Positions 25,230 to 33,894 of a DNA stretch of 64,000 nt are shown here, in pieces. This DNA comes from Lentisphaerota bacterium. GTDB taxonomy: Bacteria > Verrucomicrobiota > Lentisphaeria > Victivallales > Victivallaceae. The position numbers and the translations under genes are program-made. The DNA is taken from positions 1 through 64,000 of the forward strand of contig SUWG01000004.1 in NCBI GenBank assembly GCA_015061625.1, read 5' to 3'. Numbering within the stretch: position 1 is the stretch's first letter; every line of letters begins with the position of its first letter. The notes under the pieces are model-generated. The model was given only the letters and a program-made list of their open reading frames with translations, was not told where the DNA came from and searched no databases.

Positions 25230-27008
25230 ATGACTACCGGAAACGATGAATTATTTGCCCCGCAGACTGAAGTTGCTGCAACCGAAAAAACTCCGGAATC
25301 CCCTGCCCCGAAAAAACGTGGACGCCCCCGGAAAAACGCTGTTACGGCAAGTGAAGAAAAAAAACAGGTAAAAACAGAGCCGGTTATTCAGGAAAAGATT
25401 GATTCCAGGCATCAGGAAGAAGCGCAGATGAAAATCGATCCGACAGCAGTATATGCCCCCGGAGTGCCGGTTGCTCCGCCTGTCGTGGAAGATGAGTACG
25501 TTTCCGTGCCGGTCGAGCCGGTTGCGCCTGCGACTCCTGAACAACCGGCATTTCAGGATAACAAAGAAAACAACAAGCATCACGGCAACAACCGTCAGCA
25601 GAACAACAGTGAAAACGGCAACAACCGCCGTGACCGTTTCCGCAAAAACAAAAACAATCGCAATCACCGCAACAACAATGGCAATAACGGCAACAATGAA
25701 CACCAGGAATTTATCGATGAAGAATTGCCGCCGGTCGATCCCGATGCACCGACATTGAATATCACCGATTTGCAGAATAAATCCATTGTTGAATTGGCAG
25801 CAATGGGCGCAGAATTAGGCATCGAGGGTATCGGCGCCTTGGAAAAATCCACCCTGATCTGTGAAATTCTCCGCGCCAATGCAGAAAAATGCGGTCAGCT
25901 TTACGGCAGCGGTTATCTGGAAGTTTTGCCGGATGGTTTCGGATTTCTGCGTTCCCCGACTTACAGTTATCTTCCTTCCAGTGAAGATATCTATTTGAGT
26001 CCATCTCAAATCAAACGTTTTGCGCTGAAAACCGGTGACTTTATAACCGGTCAGATCCGCACTCCACGCGAAAAGGAACGGTTTTTTGCCATGCTCAAAG
26101 TTGAGACGATCAACAATGACTCTCCGGAGCGGAAAAAACAAATCATCCCATTCAATTCACTTGAACCGTACTTCCCGACCCAGAGATTACTGCTTGAGCG
26201 TGAACCGCAGGATTACTCAACCAGAGTCGTCGATCTGGTCGCCCCGATAGGTAAAGGTCAGCGCGGCTTGATCGTTGCCCCGCCCCGAACCGGAAAAACC
26301 GTATTGTTACAAAAAGTTGCCAAAAGCATTCGCGCCAACAATCCGGAAGTAACGCTGATAATCCTGCTGATCGATGAACGCCCGGAAGAGGTGACCGACA
26401 TGGAGCGCAGTATTGATGCGGAAGTCGTCAGTTCAACCTTTGATGAACCTCCGGAACGTCACGCCCAGGTTGCCGAAATGGTTATTGAAAAAGCCAAACG
26501 CATGGTCGAATATGGCAAAGATGTGGTTATCCTGCTTGACAGCATCACCCGCTTGGCACGGGCTTACAACACACTTCAACCTCACAGCGGTAAAATCCTG
26601 ACCGGTGGTGTCGATGCGACGGCACTGCACAAACCCAAACGCTTTTTCGGAGCGGCCCGCAATATCGAAAATCATGGTAGTTTGACCATCATTGCCACGG
26701 CATTGATCGAAACCGGCAGCCGTATGGATGATGTTATTTTTGAGGAATTCAAAGGCACCGGCAATATGGAGTTGCATCTGGATCGCAATGTTTCAGACCG
26801 CCGTATTTATCCGGCGATCAATATTGAAAAATCCGGAACTCGCAAAGAGGAGTTGCTGCTCCATCCGGATGAATTAAACAAAGTCTGGCTTTTGCGCAAA
26901 GCGGTCAACGGAGTGCCATCAGCCGAAGCGATGGAAATGGTTCTCGGCCGTTTGAAAAAATGTAAAACAAATATTGAATTTCTCATAACCTTGCAACCTG
27001 ACCGTTGA
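25230..27008 (+). CDS. rho: Transcription termination factor Rho with low-complexity insertion
   Basis: A hexameric RNA-dependent ATPase that ends transcription. It has 592 residues against about 420 in E. coli. Residues 1-105 are disordered, with a GRPRK AT-hook-like stretch at 31-35. Residues 111-160 are extremely rich in Asn, Arg and His. The N-terminal Rho domain starts near 175 ([18 protein letters not shown]), the RNA-binding cold-shock segment reads [15 protein letters not shown], and Walker A is APPRTGKT at 350-357. [20 protein letters not shown] and the catalytic core are intact. The start is ATG 25230, with GGAAAGGA upstream. Confidence 0.95.
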   Translation: MTTGNDELFAPQTEVAATEKTPESPAPKKRGRPRKNAVTASEEKKQVKTEPVIQEKIDSRHQEEAQMKIDPTAVYAPGVPVAPPVVEDEYVSVPVEPVAPATPEQPAFQDNKENNKHHGNNRQQNNSENGNNRRDRFRKNKNNRNHRNNNGNNGNNEHQEFIDEELPPVDPDAPTLNITDLQNKSIVELAAMGAELGIEGIGALEKSTLICEILRANAEKCGQLYGSGYLEVLPDGFGFLRSPTYSYLPSSEDIYLSPSQIKRFALKTGDFITGQIRTPREKERFFAMLKVETINNDSPERKKQIIPFNSLEPYFPTQRLLLEREPQDYSTRVVDLVAPIGKGQRGLIVAPPRTGKTVLLQKVAKSIRANNPEVTLIILLIDERPEEVTDMERSIDAEVVSSTFDEPPERHAQVAEMVIEKAKRMVEYGKDVVILLDSITRLARAYNTLQPHSGKILTGGVDATALHKPKRFFGAARNIENHGSLTIIATALIETGSRMDDVIFEEFKGTGNMELHLDRNVSDRRIYPAINIEKSGTRKEELLLHPDELNKVWLLRKAVNGVPSAEAMEMVLGRLKKCKTNIEFLITLQPDR

Positions 27009-27037
27009 ATGTAACAAAGGCTAGGAGCGCAGCAATC

Positions 27038-27322
27038 ATGGCAATAAACCGGGAAACCAGAAGAACTGTTTTGTGGGTATTCATCATCATTATCCTCGCG
27101 GTGTTAAGTGCAATATTCCTTTATCCGCGTTACAAGGAAAAGCAGGCAAAAATCGCCGAATTGAACAGTCGTAAGGCTGTTCTTGCCCAAAAGGAAGCAG
27201 AACGGCGACAACTTAGCGGAGAGGTCGAAGCATTACAAAATGATCCGGAAACAGTAGGACGTGTCGCCAGAGAAAAATTCGGTATGGGAAAAGACGGTGA
27301 AAGAGTCGTAATTTATAAATAA
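27038..27322 (+). CDS. FtsB/DivIC-like septum formation protein
   Basis: A 94-residue bitopic protein. It has a short basic cytoplasmic N-terminus, one membrane segment (about residues 10-29) and a coiled coil (about 30-68; KEKQAKIAELNSRKAVLAQK and on). The typical family end is DPETVGRVAREKFGMGKDGE. FtsB/DivIC proteins join FtsL and FtsQ in the divisome. The start is ATG 27038, with AGGAG about 10 bases upstream, rather than 27005, which overlaps rho. An FtsQ-like gene is present at the far end of the window. Confidence 0.8.
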   Translation: MAINRETRRTVLWVFIIIILAVLSAIFLYPRYKEKQAKIAELNSRKAVLAQKEAERRQLSGEVEALQNDPETVGRVAREKFGMGKDGERVVIYK

Positions 27323-27344
27323 TGAATTTTTTTTCTTCAGGCTA

Positions 27345-27373
27345 TTGCAAAATCAGAATATACTCCCTATATT
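27345..27373 (+). promoter_or_regulatory. Promoter of the LysM lipoprotein gene
   Basis: A -35 TTGCAA (27345-27350), a 17-base spacer and -10 TATATT (27368-27373), 52 bases before the GTG start. Confidence 0.65.
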
Positions 27374-27425
27374 ATAAATATTACTGAAAAATGCGACCAG
27401 AAAAAAATATACAGGAGAATGAAAA

Positions 27426-28427
27426 GTGCGCAAATCTATTTTCTTTGCCATTACCGGAGCCGGTTTGCTTTTGACCGGCTGTAATGCCACCAATCACCGT
27501 TATCAAACTATCCCGGTGGATAATCCGGAACCGGCTGCCCAAACTCCTGCTCCGGCCCCTGCCCCCAGACGTCCTGCGCCGCAAACTCCGGTGGTTGCTC
27601 CGACTCCGATCGTTCCTCCGGCTCCTGCCCCGCAGACTCCGCCGCCCCCTGCCGCCCGGCCGCAGTATACTCCGATGACGGGTGCTGTTTCCAGTGGCGG
27701 TATTGATTCATCGTCATCTTCCTCTCGCGGTTCATCTTCGGGAGCGACTGCCTCCCAAAGCGGTACGCACACGGTCAAACGCGGCGAAAATCCGGCAACG
27801 ATCGCCCGCAAATACGGGGTTTCTCTGTCTGCATTGATGGCCGCCAATAATCTCACCGAAGATTCGGCCAAGAAATTGCGCATCGGTCAGAAACTGATCA
27901 TCCCGGCAAGGGGGTCGTCATCTTCATCCGGCAGATCGTCTGCTTCTTCTGCTCCGGCATCAGACAATGCTCCGGCAGTCGGCAGTGGTCAGCACCGGGT
28001 GCGCCGTGGTGAGACTCCTGACGTTATTGCCCGCAGATACCGGGTCAGTGTCAAAGATTTGATGGCGGCGAACAACCTCACCGAAGAGTCTGCCCGCCGT
28101 TTGCAGATCGGTCAGGTTTTAATTATCCCCGGCAGATCTTCCGGTTCATCCTCCAGCACTTCCGCGGCTCCGGCATCTACTCCGGCTGGAAGCGGATCAT
28201 CAACAGCATCTGCTCCCGAAAGCAGACCGACTCCGGCATCAGCACCGACTTCGGCAGAGGATCCGATGCTGATGGAAACCGAGTTGCTCGACATTACCGA
28301 GAATACCACCTATGCGGCGGTTGCGGCTCGCTATGGGATCACGGAAGCCACTTTGCGTGCGCTTAATGGCGGCACGACGGAAAGTTCCATCCCGCGTGGA
28401 GCAGTGATCCTGGTGCCAAAAAAATAA
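27426..28427 (+). CDS. LysM-repeat lipoprotein
   Basis: A 333-residue exported lipoprotein. The signal peptide ends in the lipobox LLTGC, with C19 as the lipidated residue. A Pro/Ala-rich linker (about 37-80) and Ser-rich stretches separate the domains. Two clear LysM repeats follow (GTHTVKRGENPATIARKYGV... and GQHRVRRGETPDVIARRYRV...), each ending in IGQxLIIP. A third, degenerate copy lies at the C-terminus. LysM binds N-acetylglucosamine in peptidoglycan, so the protein probably links outer membrane and cell wall. The start is GTG with AGGAG upstream. The Ser/Pro-rich DNA opens long antisense frames that are not genes. Confidence 0.88.
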   Translation: MRKSIFFAITGAGLLLTGCNATNHRYQTIPVDNPEPAAQTPAPAPAPRRPAPQTPVVAPTPIVPPAPAPQTPPPPAARPQYTPMTGAVSSGGIDSSSSSSRGSSSGATASQSGTHTVKRGENPATIARKYGVSLSALMAANNLTEDSAKKLRIGQKLIIPARGSSSSSGRSSASSAPASDNAPAVGSGQHRVRRGETPDVIARRYRVSVKDLMAANNLTEESARRLQIGQVLIIPGRSSGSSSSTSAAPASTPAGSGSSTASAPESRPTPASAPTSAEDPMLMETELLDITENTTYAAVAARYGITEATLRALNGGTTESSIPRGAVILVPKK

Positions 28428-28436
28428 CTTGCTTAT

Positions 28437-29054
28437 ATGAAAATCGTCATTACAGCCGGACCGACCAGAGAAAAGATCGATCCGGTGCGTTATATTTCCA
28501 ACAACTCAAGCGGGCGCATGGGGTACGCCCTCGCCACTGCAGCGTTGGATTTGGGCCATGATGTCACATTGATTTCCGGACCGGTTGCAATTCCTGTACC
28601 GGAAAAAGCGAATTTGATCAAGGTCGTTTCCGCCGCAGAAATGGCTCAAGCAGTGCGAGATCATGCTCCTGATGCAGATATTGTGATCATGTGTGCTGCC
28701 GTGGCCGATTACCGCCCTGCCCATCCGTGGGATAGCAAGTTAAAAAAAATGCCGGGCAAACTGGTGCTTGAATTGGAACGCACAGAAGATATTCTCGGCA
28801 CACTTGGTAAAAATAAACGTCCCGGTCAAATGCTGATCGGCTTTGCCGCTGAAACCGATGATTTGGAAGCCAACGCATTGGGCAAGCTGGAAAGGAAAAA
28901 TCTTGACTGGATCGCCGCCAATTTGGTTTCCGATGGTTTCGGCACCGACACCAACCGGATAACACTTTACCACCGTGACGGCAAAAAGATTCCCCTGCCA
29001 TCGGGAGATAAATTGTCGGTGGCCCGAAGTATGCTGCACGAGGTGTTGCCGTGA
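28437..29054 (+). CDS. coaB: Phosphopantothenate-cysteine ligase domain protein (CoaB only)
   Basis: A 205-residue protein matching the C-terminal half of the usual CoaBC fusion. It shows VITAGPTREKIDPVRYISN, SSGRMGYALA, AAVADYRPA, a lysine-rich substrate loop (DSKLKKMPGKL) and NLVSDGFGTDTNRITL. It joins cysteine to 4'-phosphopantothenate in CoA synthesis. No CoaC decarboxylase domain is attached or nearby, so the two activities are separate in this organism, as in some other lineages. coaE lies 3.3 kb upstream. The end overlaps psd by 4 bases (GTGA). Confidence 0.88.
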   Translation: MKIVITAGPTREKIDPVRYISNNSSGRMGYALATAALDLGHDVTLISGPVAIPVPEKANLIKVVSAAEMAQAVRDHAPDADIVIMCAAVADYRPAHPWDSKLKKMPGKLVLELERTEDILGTLGKNKRPGQMLIGFAAETDDLEANALGKLERKNLDWIAANLVSDGFGTDTNRITLYHRDGKKIPLPSGDKLSVARSMLHEVLP

Positions 29055-29944
29055 GTAAAGCGAAACCTATTCAATATATAGACCGTGCCAGTGGCAAAAC
29101 GTGTACCGAATCGGTAATGGGCAACAAAGCCTTGAATTTTGCCTACAATACATTACTGGGGCGCAGTTTATGGGGATTGCTTTTCAATACCGGTTTTCTC
29201 TCCCGCCTGATGGGATGGTTTTACGATTCAAAGTTGTCGCATAACAGCATCAAATCATTGCTTGCCATCCCCGGATTGAATGCCGGTGAAGCGGAAAAAG
29301 ATTGGCATGAATACAGATCATTCAATGATTTTTTTACCCGTAAATTAAAAAATGGAGCCAGACCGGCGGCAGTCGGCAATGACGTGTTATGCTCCCCCGC
29401 AGACGGCAGACTGCTGATTTATCCGGATGTGGAGAAAGATGTCAAAATTCCGGTAAAAGGTGCGGTGCGTTCATTGGAATCGCTTTGTGCAATGGAATTA
29501 CCGGCGCAAAAATATTCCGTAGCAGTGATCCGGCTGGCTCCGATAGATTATCACCGTTACCATTATCCGTGTGATTGCAACGATGATGGAAAAATGATAA
29601 AAGTCAAAGGCAAGTATCATTCGGTAAATCCGATCGCATTTGCCAAGGCTCCGGATTTATTTGTTGAAAACACTAAAGTTGTAACTCCGCTTTGTTCACC
29701 GGTTTTCGGTAAATTTTTCTTTTTGGAAGTTGGTGCATTCGGAGTCGGTTCGATCGTCAACACCGCAGTCGCCGGGAAGCATGAAAAATTGGATGAAAAA
29801 GGATTTTTCAAATTCGGCGGTTCAACTGTGATTCTGGTTATGGATGCAGAAAAAATCAAATTTGATCCGGACTTGATCCGCAATTCCGCAAATAAAGTAG
29901 AAATGCTGGTGCGTTGCGGGGAAAAAATCGGTATTGCCAAATGA
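29051..29944 (+). CDS. psd: Phosphatidylserine decarboxylase
   Basis: A pyruvoyl-dependent enzyme making phosphatidylethanolamine from phosphatidylserine. It has 297 residues. The likely catalytic residues are D118 in CSPADGR and the histidines of YHRYHYP (H168, H171). Self-cleavage occurs at the GGST motif (residues 256-259) before S258. The common motif is LGST, so Gly replaces Leu. Length and the SVNPIAF segment fit the bacterial membrane type. The start is GTG inside the coaB stop (GTGA overlap), so translation is coupled. Confidence 0.92.
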   Translation: MSKAKPIQYIDRASGKTCTESVMGNKALNFAYNTLLGRSLWGLLFNTGFLSRLMGWFYDSKLSHNSIKSLLAIPGLNAGEAEKDWHEYRSFNDFFTRKLKNGARPAAVGNDVLCSPADGRLLIYPDVEKDVKIPVKGAVRSLESLCAMELPAQKYSVAVIRLAPIDYHRYHYPCDCNDDGKMIKVKGKYHSVNPIAFAKAPDLFVENTKVVTPLCSPVFGKFFFLEVGAFGVGSIVNTAVAGKHEKLDEKGFFKFGGSTVILVMDAEKIKFDPDLIRNSANKVEMLVRCGEKIGIAK

Positions 29945-29968
29945 TTTTCAGCACAGAGGATAAAAACG

Positions 29969-30469
29969 ATGAAGTGTCCTCGCTGTAATATTGAATTGCA
30001 GAAGTCAACTTATTGCAATATCATCGCTTTTTATTGCCCGCATTGCCACGGAACAGCAGTTACGGTCAGTGGCTTGCGAAGTTTGGGTGTCGAGCCGGAA
30101 AATGTTTACAATATTTGGGCCGGAGCCAATGCCGGGAAATTGGGATGTGAGATATTTTGTCCGGAATGCGGTAATCCGATGCGGCTAACCAAACTTGATG
30201 ACAACTGCAATACATTTTATATAGACATCTGTATCTGTTGTCAACTAATATGGTTCGACTTCGGAGAATTGGATAAGATTCCGGTGGTCAACATGGATGG
30301 AGCGGATCATTTGCCGCCGCAAGCCAGAGAGATTATGACGATCAGCAATGGGTGGGAAGAGGAAACAACGCCGGGGAAAATGCCGACATTTTTGAATAAA
30401 TTGGGAATAGATCAAATGTGGTGTTGCGCCGCTTTGAGACTGCTTTTACGTTTAATTTTCAAAATTTAA
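29969..30469 (+). CDS. Zinc-ribbon (zf-TFIIB-type) protein, upstream partner of the TIR gene
   Basis: A 166-residue protein with two treble-clef/zinc-ribbon units: C3/C6 with C23/C26, and C64/C67 with C88/C91. The second ends in LIWFDFGELDKI, the zf-TFIIB signature. The C-terminus is cysteine-rich and hydrophobic (WCCAALRLLLRLIFKI), which may be a membrane-associated helix. The gene has a GAGGA ribosome site and ends 6 bases before the TIR gene, so both are likely on one transcript. Function is unknown. The zinc ribbon at the start of the TIR protein is a different type. Confidence 0.7.
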   Translation: MKCPRCNIELQKSTYCNIIAFYCPHCHGTAVTVSGLRSLGVEPENVYNIWAGANAGKLGCEIFCPECGNPMRLTKLDDNCNTFYIDICICCQLIWFDFGELDKIPVVNMDGADHLPPQAREIMTISNGWEEETTPGKMPTFLNKLGIDQMWCCAALRLLLRLIFKI

Positions 30470-30475
30470 CAAATC

Positions 30476-31371
30476 ATGGCTAAAATACAATGCAAAATGT
30501 GCGGCGGTGAGATACAAGTGCCGGAGGGAGTCAGCTCCGGAAGTTGTCCCTATTGCGGCACCTTGACCACCTTCCCCAAAGTTTCCAGTGAAGAACTGGA
30601 AAATCTCTACAACCGGGCTGAACATTTCCGCCGGATCAATGAGTATGATAAAGCGGTTTCCGCTTATGAAAAGATCGTGGAAATCAATCCGGATGATGCC
30701 GAAGCGTATTGGGGGTTGGTCATTTCCAAATTCGGTATCGAATATGTGGAAGACCCGGTAAGCCACGAGCGAATCCCCACCTGTCACCGGGTGCATTATG
30801 AGTCGATTTTAGCCGATGCCGATTATCTTAACGCTTTGGAAAAAGCCGGAAGTTATGAAAAAGGCATCTATGAAGCCGAAGCCAAACGGATCGCCGAAAT
30901 CCAGCGGGATATTTTGAGCATTTCCAATAATGAACAGCCCTTTGATGTCTTTATCTGCTATAAAGAGAGCGATAATTACGGCCGCCGCACCAAAGATTCA
31001 GTTACGGCACAGGAGATCTATTACCAACTGACCAATGCCGGATATAAGGTATTCTTTTCCCGCATCACTCTGGAAAGCAAACTCGGTCAACAGTATGAGC
31101 CGTATATTTTTGCGGCATTGAATTCAGCAAAAGTAATGCTGGTCATCGGTTCGCAGAAAGAATATTTTGATGCCGTCTGGGTACGCAATGAGTGGAGCCG
31201 TTTTCTTGCTTTGATGAAAAAAGACCGCTCCAAACTGCTTATCCCCTGTTATAAGGATATGGATGCTTACGATATTCCGGATGCACTTTCCGTATTTCAG
31301 GCACAGGATATGGGTAAGATCGGCTTTATTCAGGATTTGCTCCACGGTATAAAAAAGGTGGCGGATAAACA
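30476..31371 (+). repeat. Duplicated block, copy 1 (zinc ribbon-TPR-TIR)
   Basis: About 895 bases match 51989-52881 closely. In one 300-base stretch (from about 30561) I count about 7 differences by eye. Similarity falls sharply after the TIR domain. Confidence 0.85.
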
Positions 31372-32482
31372 GGAAAGTGCTTCTCCGGCAACTTCAACGG
31401 CAACTCCGACCAACGGTGGCGATGCCAACAGCAAAGATCACCCGTTTTTACAACGGGCAGAACTTTTTCTGGAAACTGCAGAATTTGAATCCGCCAAAGA
31501 GTATTGTGAAAAATTGCTGGATATCAATCCGCAGAACGGCTGGGCATATTTTTACCGGTTGATGGCAGAAAACCAAGTAACGAATGAAAAGTTACTGGTC
31601 GATATTGCCGGAATCGATCAACAAAAGACATTTCAACTGGCTCAAAGATTTGCGGATAATGCTTTAACGGCAACTTTAACCGGAATCACAGACGAAATAC
31701 GCCGCAGAGCAGAGGAAAAGCAAAGACGGCAAGCTGAAGAGCGCAGAAAAGCAGAGGAAGAAGCACGCAAAAAAGAAGAGGCCAAAAAACTGGATCAGCA
31801 ATACCGCGAAGATGCCCGCAACCGTCTGGAAATATTGGCCAGACAAATCACGGTCGAGCAATTGCTGGATAACCGCCCGGATATCCTAGATGCACTTATC
31901 CGATGCAAAATTGCGGAAAAAAATCTGCTGGCCCATCCCGATAATCTTACCGGAGCAATGATCGCCCCGGTCAAAGAGGCAAGTTATGAAATAATCAATC
32001 AACTTCCGCCAGTCGAAAAACGGGAAAAAAAATGTACCGAAGTACGCAAATATGTAAAAGCGAAAGGTTGCGGTATAGCCTTGCTGTTCATAATCATATC
32101 GATCTGGTGGTACTATTGGGATATTGCAAAAGAATCCCTCCATTACCAGCAGGCTTATCAATTCGGACAACAACAAAGACAACAGCAGCGGCAGGCACAA
32201 GGTTATGGTGTTTGTATTTTGAGCAATGACGGCAAAACGGTTACCGGCACGGTAAATAAAAATATCACCCGGTGCATTATTCCGGCCGGAGTGACAGTTA
32301 TTGGGAACAACGCATTCAGTGATTGCTCTGATTTGACCGGTGTCATTATCCCCGACAGCGTAACGTTTATTGGAGAAAGGGCGTTTTTGGGTTGCTCAAG
32401 CCTGACAAGTGTAACGATCCCACGGAATTGCGCAGTCGCGAATGATGCCTTTCCCAGCAGTTGCAGGGTGATACGGCGGTAA
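30476..32482 (+). CDS. Membrane-anchored TIR protein with zinc ribbon, TPR and leucine-rich tail
   Basis: The protein has 668 residues. In order: a zinc ribbon (C6, C9, C24, C27); a TPR-like pair (about 45-80); a TIR domain (about 155-290) beginning FDVFICYKESD; a second TPR-like unit (about 325-365); a charged coiled coil (about 405-445); and one membrane span (about 532-549). A Gln-rich linker and two BspA/LRR_5-type repeats (about 600-660) end the protein. E239 in WVRNEW occupies the place of the catalytic glutamate of NAD-cleaving TIRs (WVHKE in SARM1). The basic flank before the span predicts TIR inside and LRR outside. No ribosome site is obvious, so translation may be coupled to the upstream zinc-ribbon gene. 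A near-identical N-terminal half occurs at 51989. Confidence 0.85.
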   Translation: MAKIQCKMCGGEIQVPEGVSSGSCPYCGTLTTFPKVSSEELENLYNRAEHFRRINEYDKAVSAYEKIVEINPDDAEAYWGLVISKFGIEYVEDPVSHERIPTCHRVHYESILADADYLNALEKAGSYEKGIYEAEAKRIAEIQRDILSISNNEQPFDVFICYKESDNYGRRTKDSVTAQEIYYQLTNAGYKVFFSRITLESKLGQQYEPYIFAALNSAKVMLVIGSQKEYFDAVWVRNEWSRFLALMKKDRSKLLIPCYKDMDAYDIPDALSVFQAQDMGKIGFIQDLLHGIKKVADKQESASPATSTATPTNGGDANSKDHPFLQRAELFLETAEFESAKEYCEKLLDINPQNGWAYFYRLMAENQVTNEKLLVDIAGIDQQKTFQLAQRFADNALTATLTGITDEIRRRAEEKQRRQAEERRKAEEEARKKEEAKKLDQQYREDARNRLEILARQITVEQLLDNRPDILDALIRCKIAEKNLLAHPDNLTGAMIAPVKEASYEIINQLPPVEKREKKCTEVRKYVKAKGCGIALLFIIISIWWYYWDIAKESLHYQQAYQFGQQQRQQQRQAQGYGVCILSNDGKTVTGTVNKNITRCIIPAGVTVIGNNAFSDCSDLTGVIIPDSVTFIGERAFLGCSSLTSVTIPRNCAVANDAFPSSCRVIRR

Positions 32483-32490
32483 AACTGGCA

Positions 32491-32527
32491 CAAAAAACGG
32501 TGCATGGATATTTTGTCCATGCACCGT
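32491..32527 (-). terminator. Terminator of nagA
   Basis: A perfect 12-bp stem, ACGGTGCATGGA/TCCATGCACCGT with a 7-base loop (32497-32527), is followed on the minus strand by TTTTTTG. It also lies just after the TIR gene and could stop plus-strand transcription weakly. Confidence 0.85.
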
Positions 32528-32548
32528 TTGCTTTGCTTGCAACTTATA

Positions 32549-33694
32549 TTATTTTTCGTAACGGACTTCGCCGCCAACCATGGTTTTGCAAACATTGAAG
32601 TCAGAATCCAACAAAACGATGTCAGCCAGGAAACCGGGCATCAGATAACCGCGATCCAGCCAGCCCATCGCCGTTGCCGCTGAAGCAGAAGTGGCTTTGA
32701 CCAATTCACTCTGTTTGATACCGGTAACTTCACAGATATTCTTGAATGCCGTCGCCAACTGCAGCGTACTGCCGGCCAGTGCCCCACCCTCTTTGAGTCG
32801 CGCCGCACCGTCAGCCACCATTACCGGCAAACCACCCAGATCGTATTCGCCATCGGGCATTCCGGAAGCACGCATGGCATCAGAGATCAAAATCACCTTA
32901 TCCGCTCCCTTGACACTGAATACCAACTGGATCATCGCCGGAGAAATATGCAGTTTGTCGCAAATCAACTCGGCAAAAACATCCTTATGCAATAAACCGG
33001 CCCCGACCAGACCGATATCCCGGTGATGCAACGGAGTCATCTGGTTGCAGAAGTGTGACAGGTTGCGCAATCCTGCCTCATGCGCAATTTTGAATACTTC
33101 ATATTTTGCCTGACTGTGAGTGCATGACGGCACGATGCCCCGTTTGAGCATTTCACTGACAAAATCAATACCATTGGCTTCTTCAATAGCAAAGGTGATC
33201 TTTTTTACCGGAAACACCGCATTGAGCCGATCGACTTCTGCCGCATCCGGCACCCGGACAAAAGCCGGATTCTGCGCACCGGCAGCTTTGACATTGATAA
33301 ATGGTCCTTCCAAATGCACGCCGGGGATCCGGCAACCGCTTTTCTGATCGTAAGCAGCAACGGCCCGCAAAGAATCTGCCAGATCGGCCTCACTTACCGT
33401 CAGAGTGGTCGGCAGTAATGTCGTTACACCCTCGGCAAGTTTTCCCTCGGCAATGGCTTTGGCCCCCTCTGCGGATCCGTCGCAGAAGTCGAAACTGTTA
33501 CGGCCGTGACAATGCAAGTCAATAAACCCCGGCACCGCAGTCACCCCGTCTGCATTGATGACTTTACTTCCCGCCGGAGCAGAGATTTTGCCGGGAGCAA
33601 CTTTGACGATCTTGTCGCCGTCAATCAAAATTGAGGCATTGACGATCTCCACATCGGGGGAAACCAGACGGCAGTTTTCGATTAATGTAAACAT
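32549..33694 (-). CDS. nagA: N-acetylglucosamine-6-phosphate deacetylase
   Basis: This enzyme converts GlcNAc-6-P to glucosamine-6-P and acetate in amino-sugar use and cell wall recycling. It has 381 residues. It is an amidohydrolase-type barrel with H61 and H63 in LHCHG, metal ligand E129 in HLEGPF, H193 in THSQAK, H214 in LSHFCNQM and catalytic D272 in SDAM. The start is ATG 33694, with GGAGAG 5 bases upstream, not the ATG 12 bases earlier. It has its own promoter and a strong terminator. Across the divergent gap lie a nucleotidyltransferase and a hexosamine-kinase-like gene. Confidence 0.93.
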   Translation of the reverse strand: MFTLIENCRLVSPDVEIVNASILIDGDKIVKVAPGKISAPAGSKVINADGVTAVPGFIDLHCHGRNSFDFCDGSAEGAKAIAEGKLAEGVTTLLPTTLTVSEADLADSLRAVAAYDQKSGCRIPGVHLEGPFINVKAAGAQNPAFVRVPDAAEVDRLNAVFPVKKITFAIEEANGIDFVSEMLKRGIVPSCTHSQAKYEVFKIAHEAGLRNLSHFCNQMTPLHHRDIGLVGAGLLHKDVFAELICDKLHISPAMIQLVFSVKGADKVILISDAMRASGMPDGEYDLGGLPVMVADGAARLKEGGALAGSTLQLATAFKNICEVTGIKQSELVKATSASAATAMGWLDRGYLMPGFLADIVLLDSDFNVCKTMVGGEVRYEK

Positions 33695-33729
33695 TTTTCT
33701 CTCCATTTTTGATTAAAAATCAATTTCCA

Positions 33730-33758
33730 TCTATAATCAATATACTACCGTTTTGCAA
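33730..33758 (-). promoter_or_regulatory. Promoter of nagA
   Basis: On the minus strand, -35 TTGCAA (33753-33758), a 17-base spacer and -10 TATAGA (33730-33735). Confidence 0.6.
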
Positions 33759-33816
33759 ATTCGCCAGTAAAAGTTACACATTGTTGATGGATTTTTCAGC
33801 AATTTGCAAGAAAAAG

Positions 33817-33845
33817 TTGCAATAATGCCCAAAAGGTATTATATT
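33817..33845 (+). promoter_or_regulatory. Promoter of the nucleotidyltransferase operon
   Basis: A -35 TTGCAA (33817-33822), 17 bases, and -10 TATATT (33840-33845). A further TTGCAA lies at 33804-33809. Confidence 0.6.
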
Positions 33846-33894
33846 ATTTGAAAAACATATAACCTGAACCATAAAAGTTAAGGATTTTGGAAAA

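Noticed and set aside
27503-27883. Antisense frame rich in Gly/Ala opposite the LysM lipoprotein
   Set aside because: It mirrors the Pro/Ala/Ser-rich linker codons and has no ribosome site.
27780-28140. Tandem DNA repeats or CRISPR-like units
   Set aside because: The similarity comes from two LysM protein repeats; there are no regular direct repeats with unique spacers anywhere in the window.
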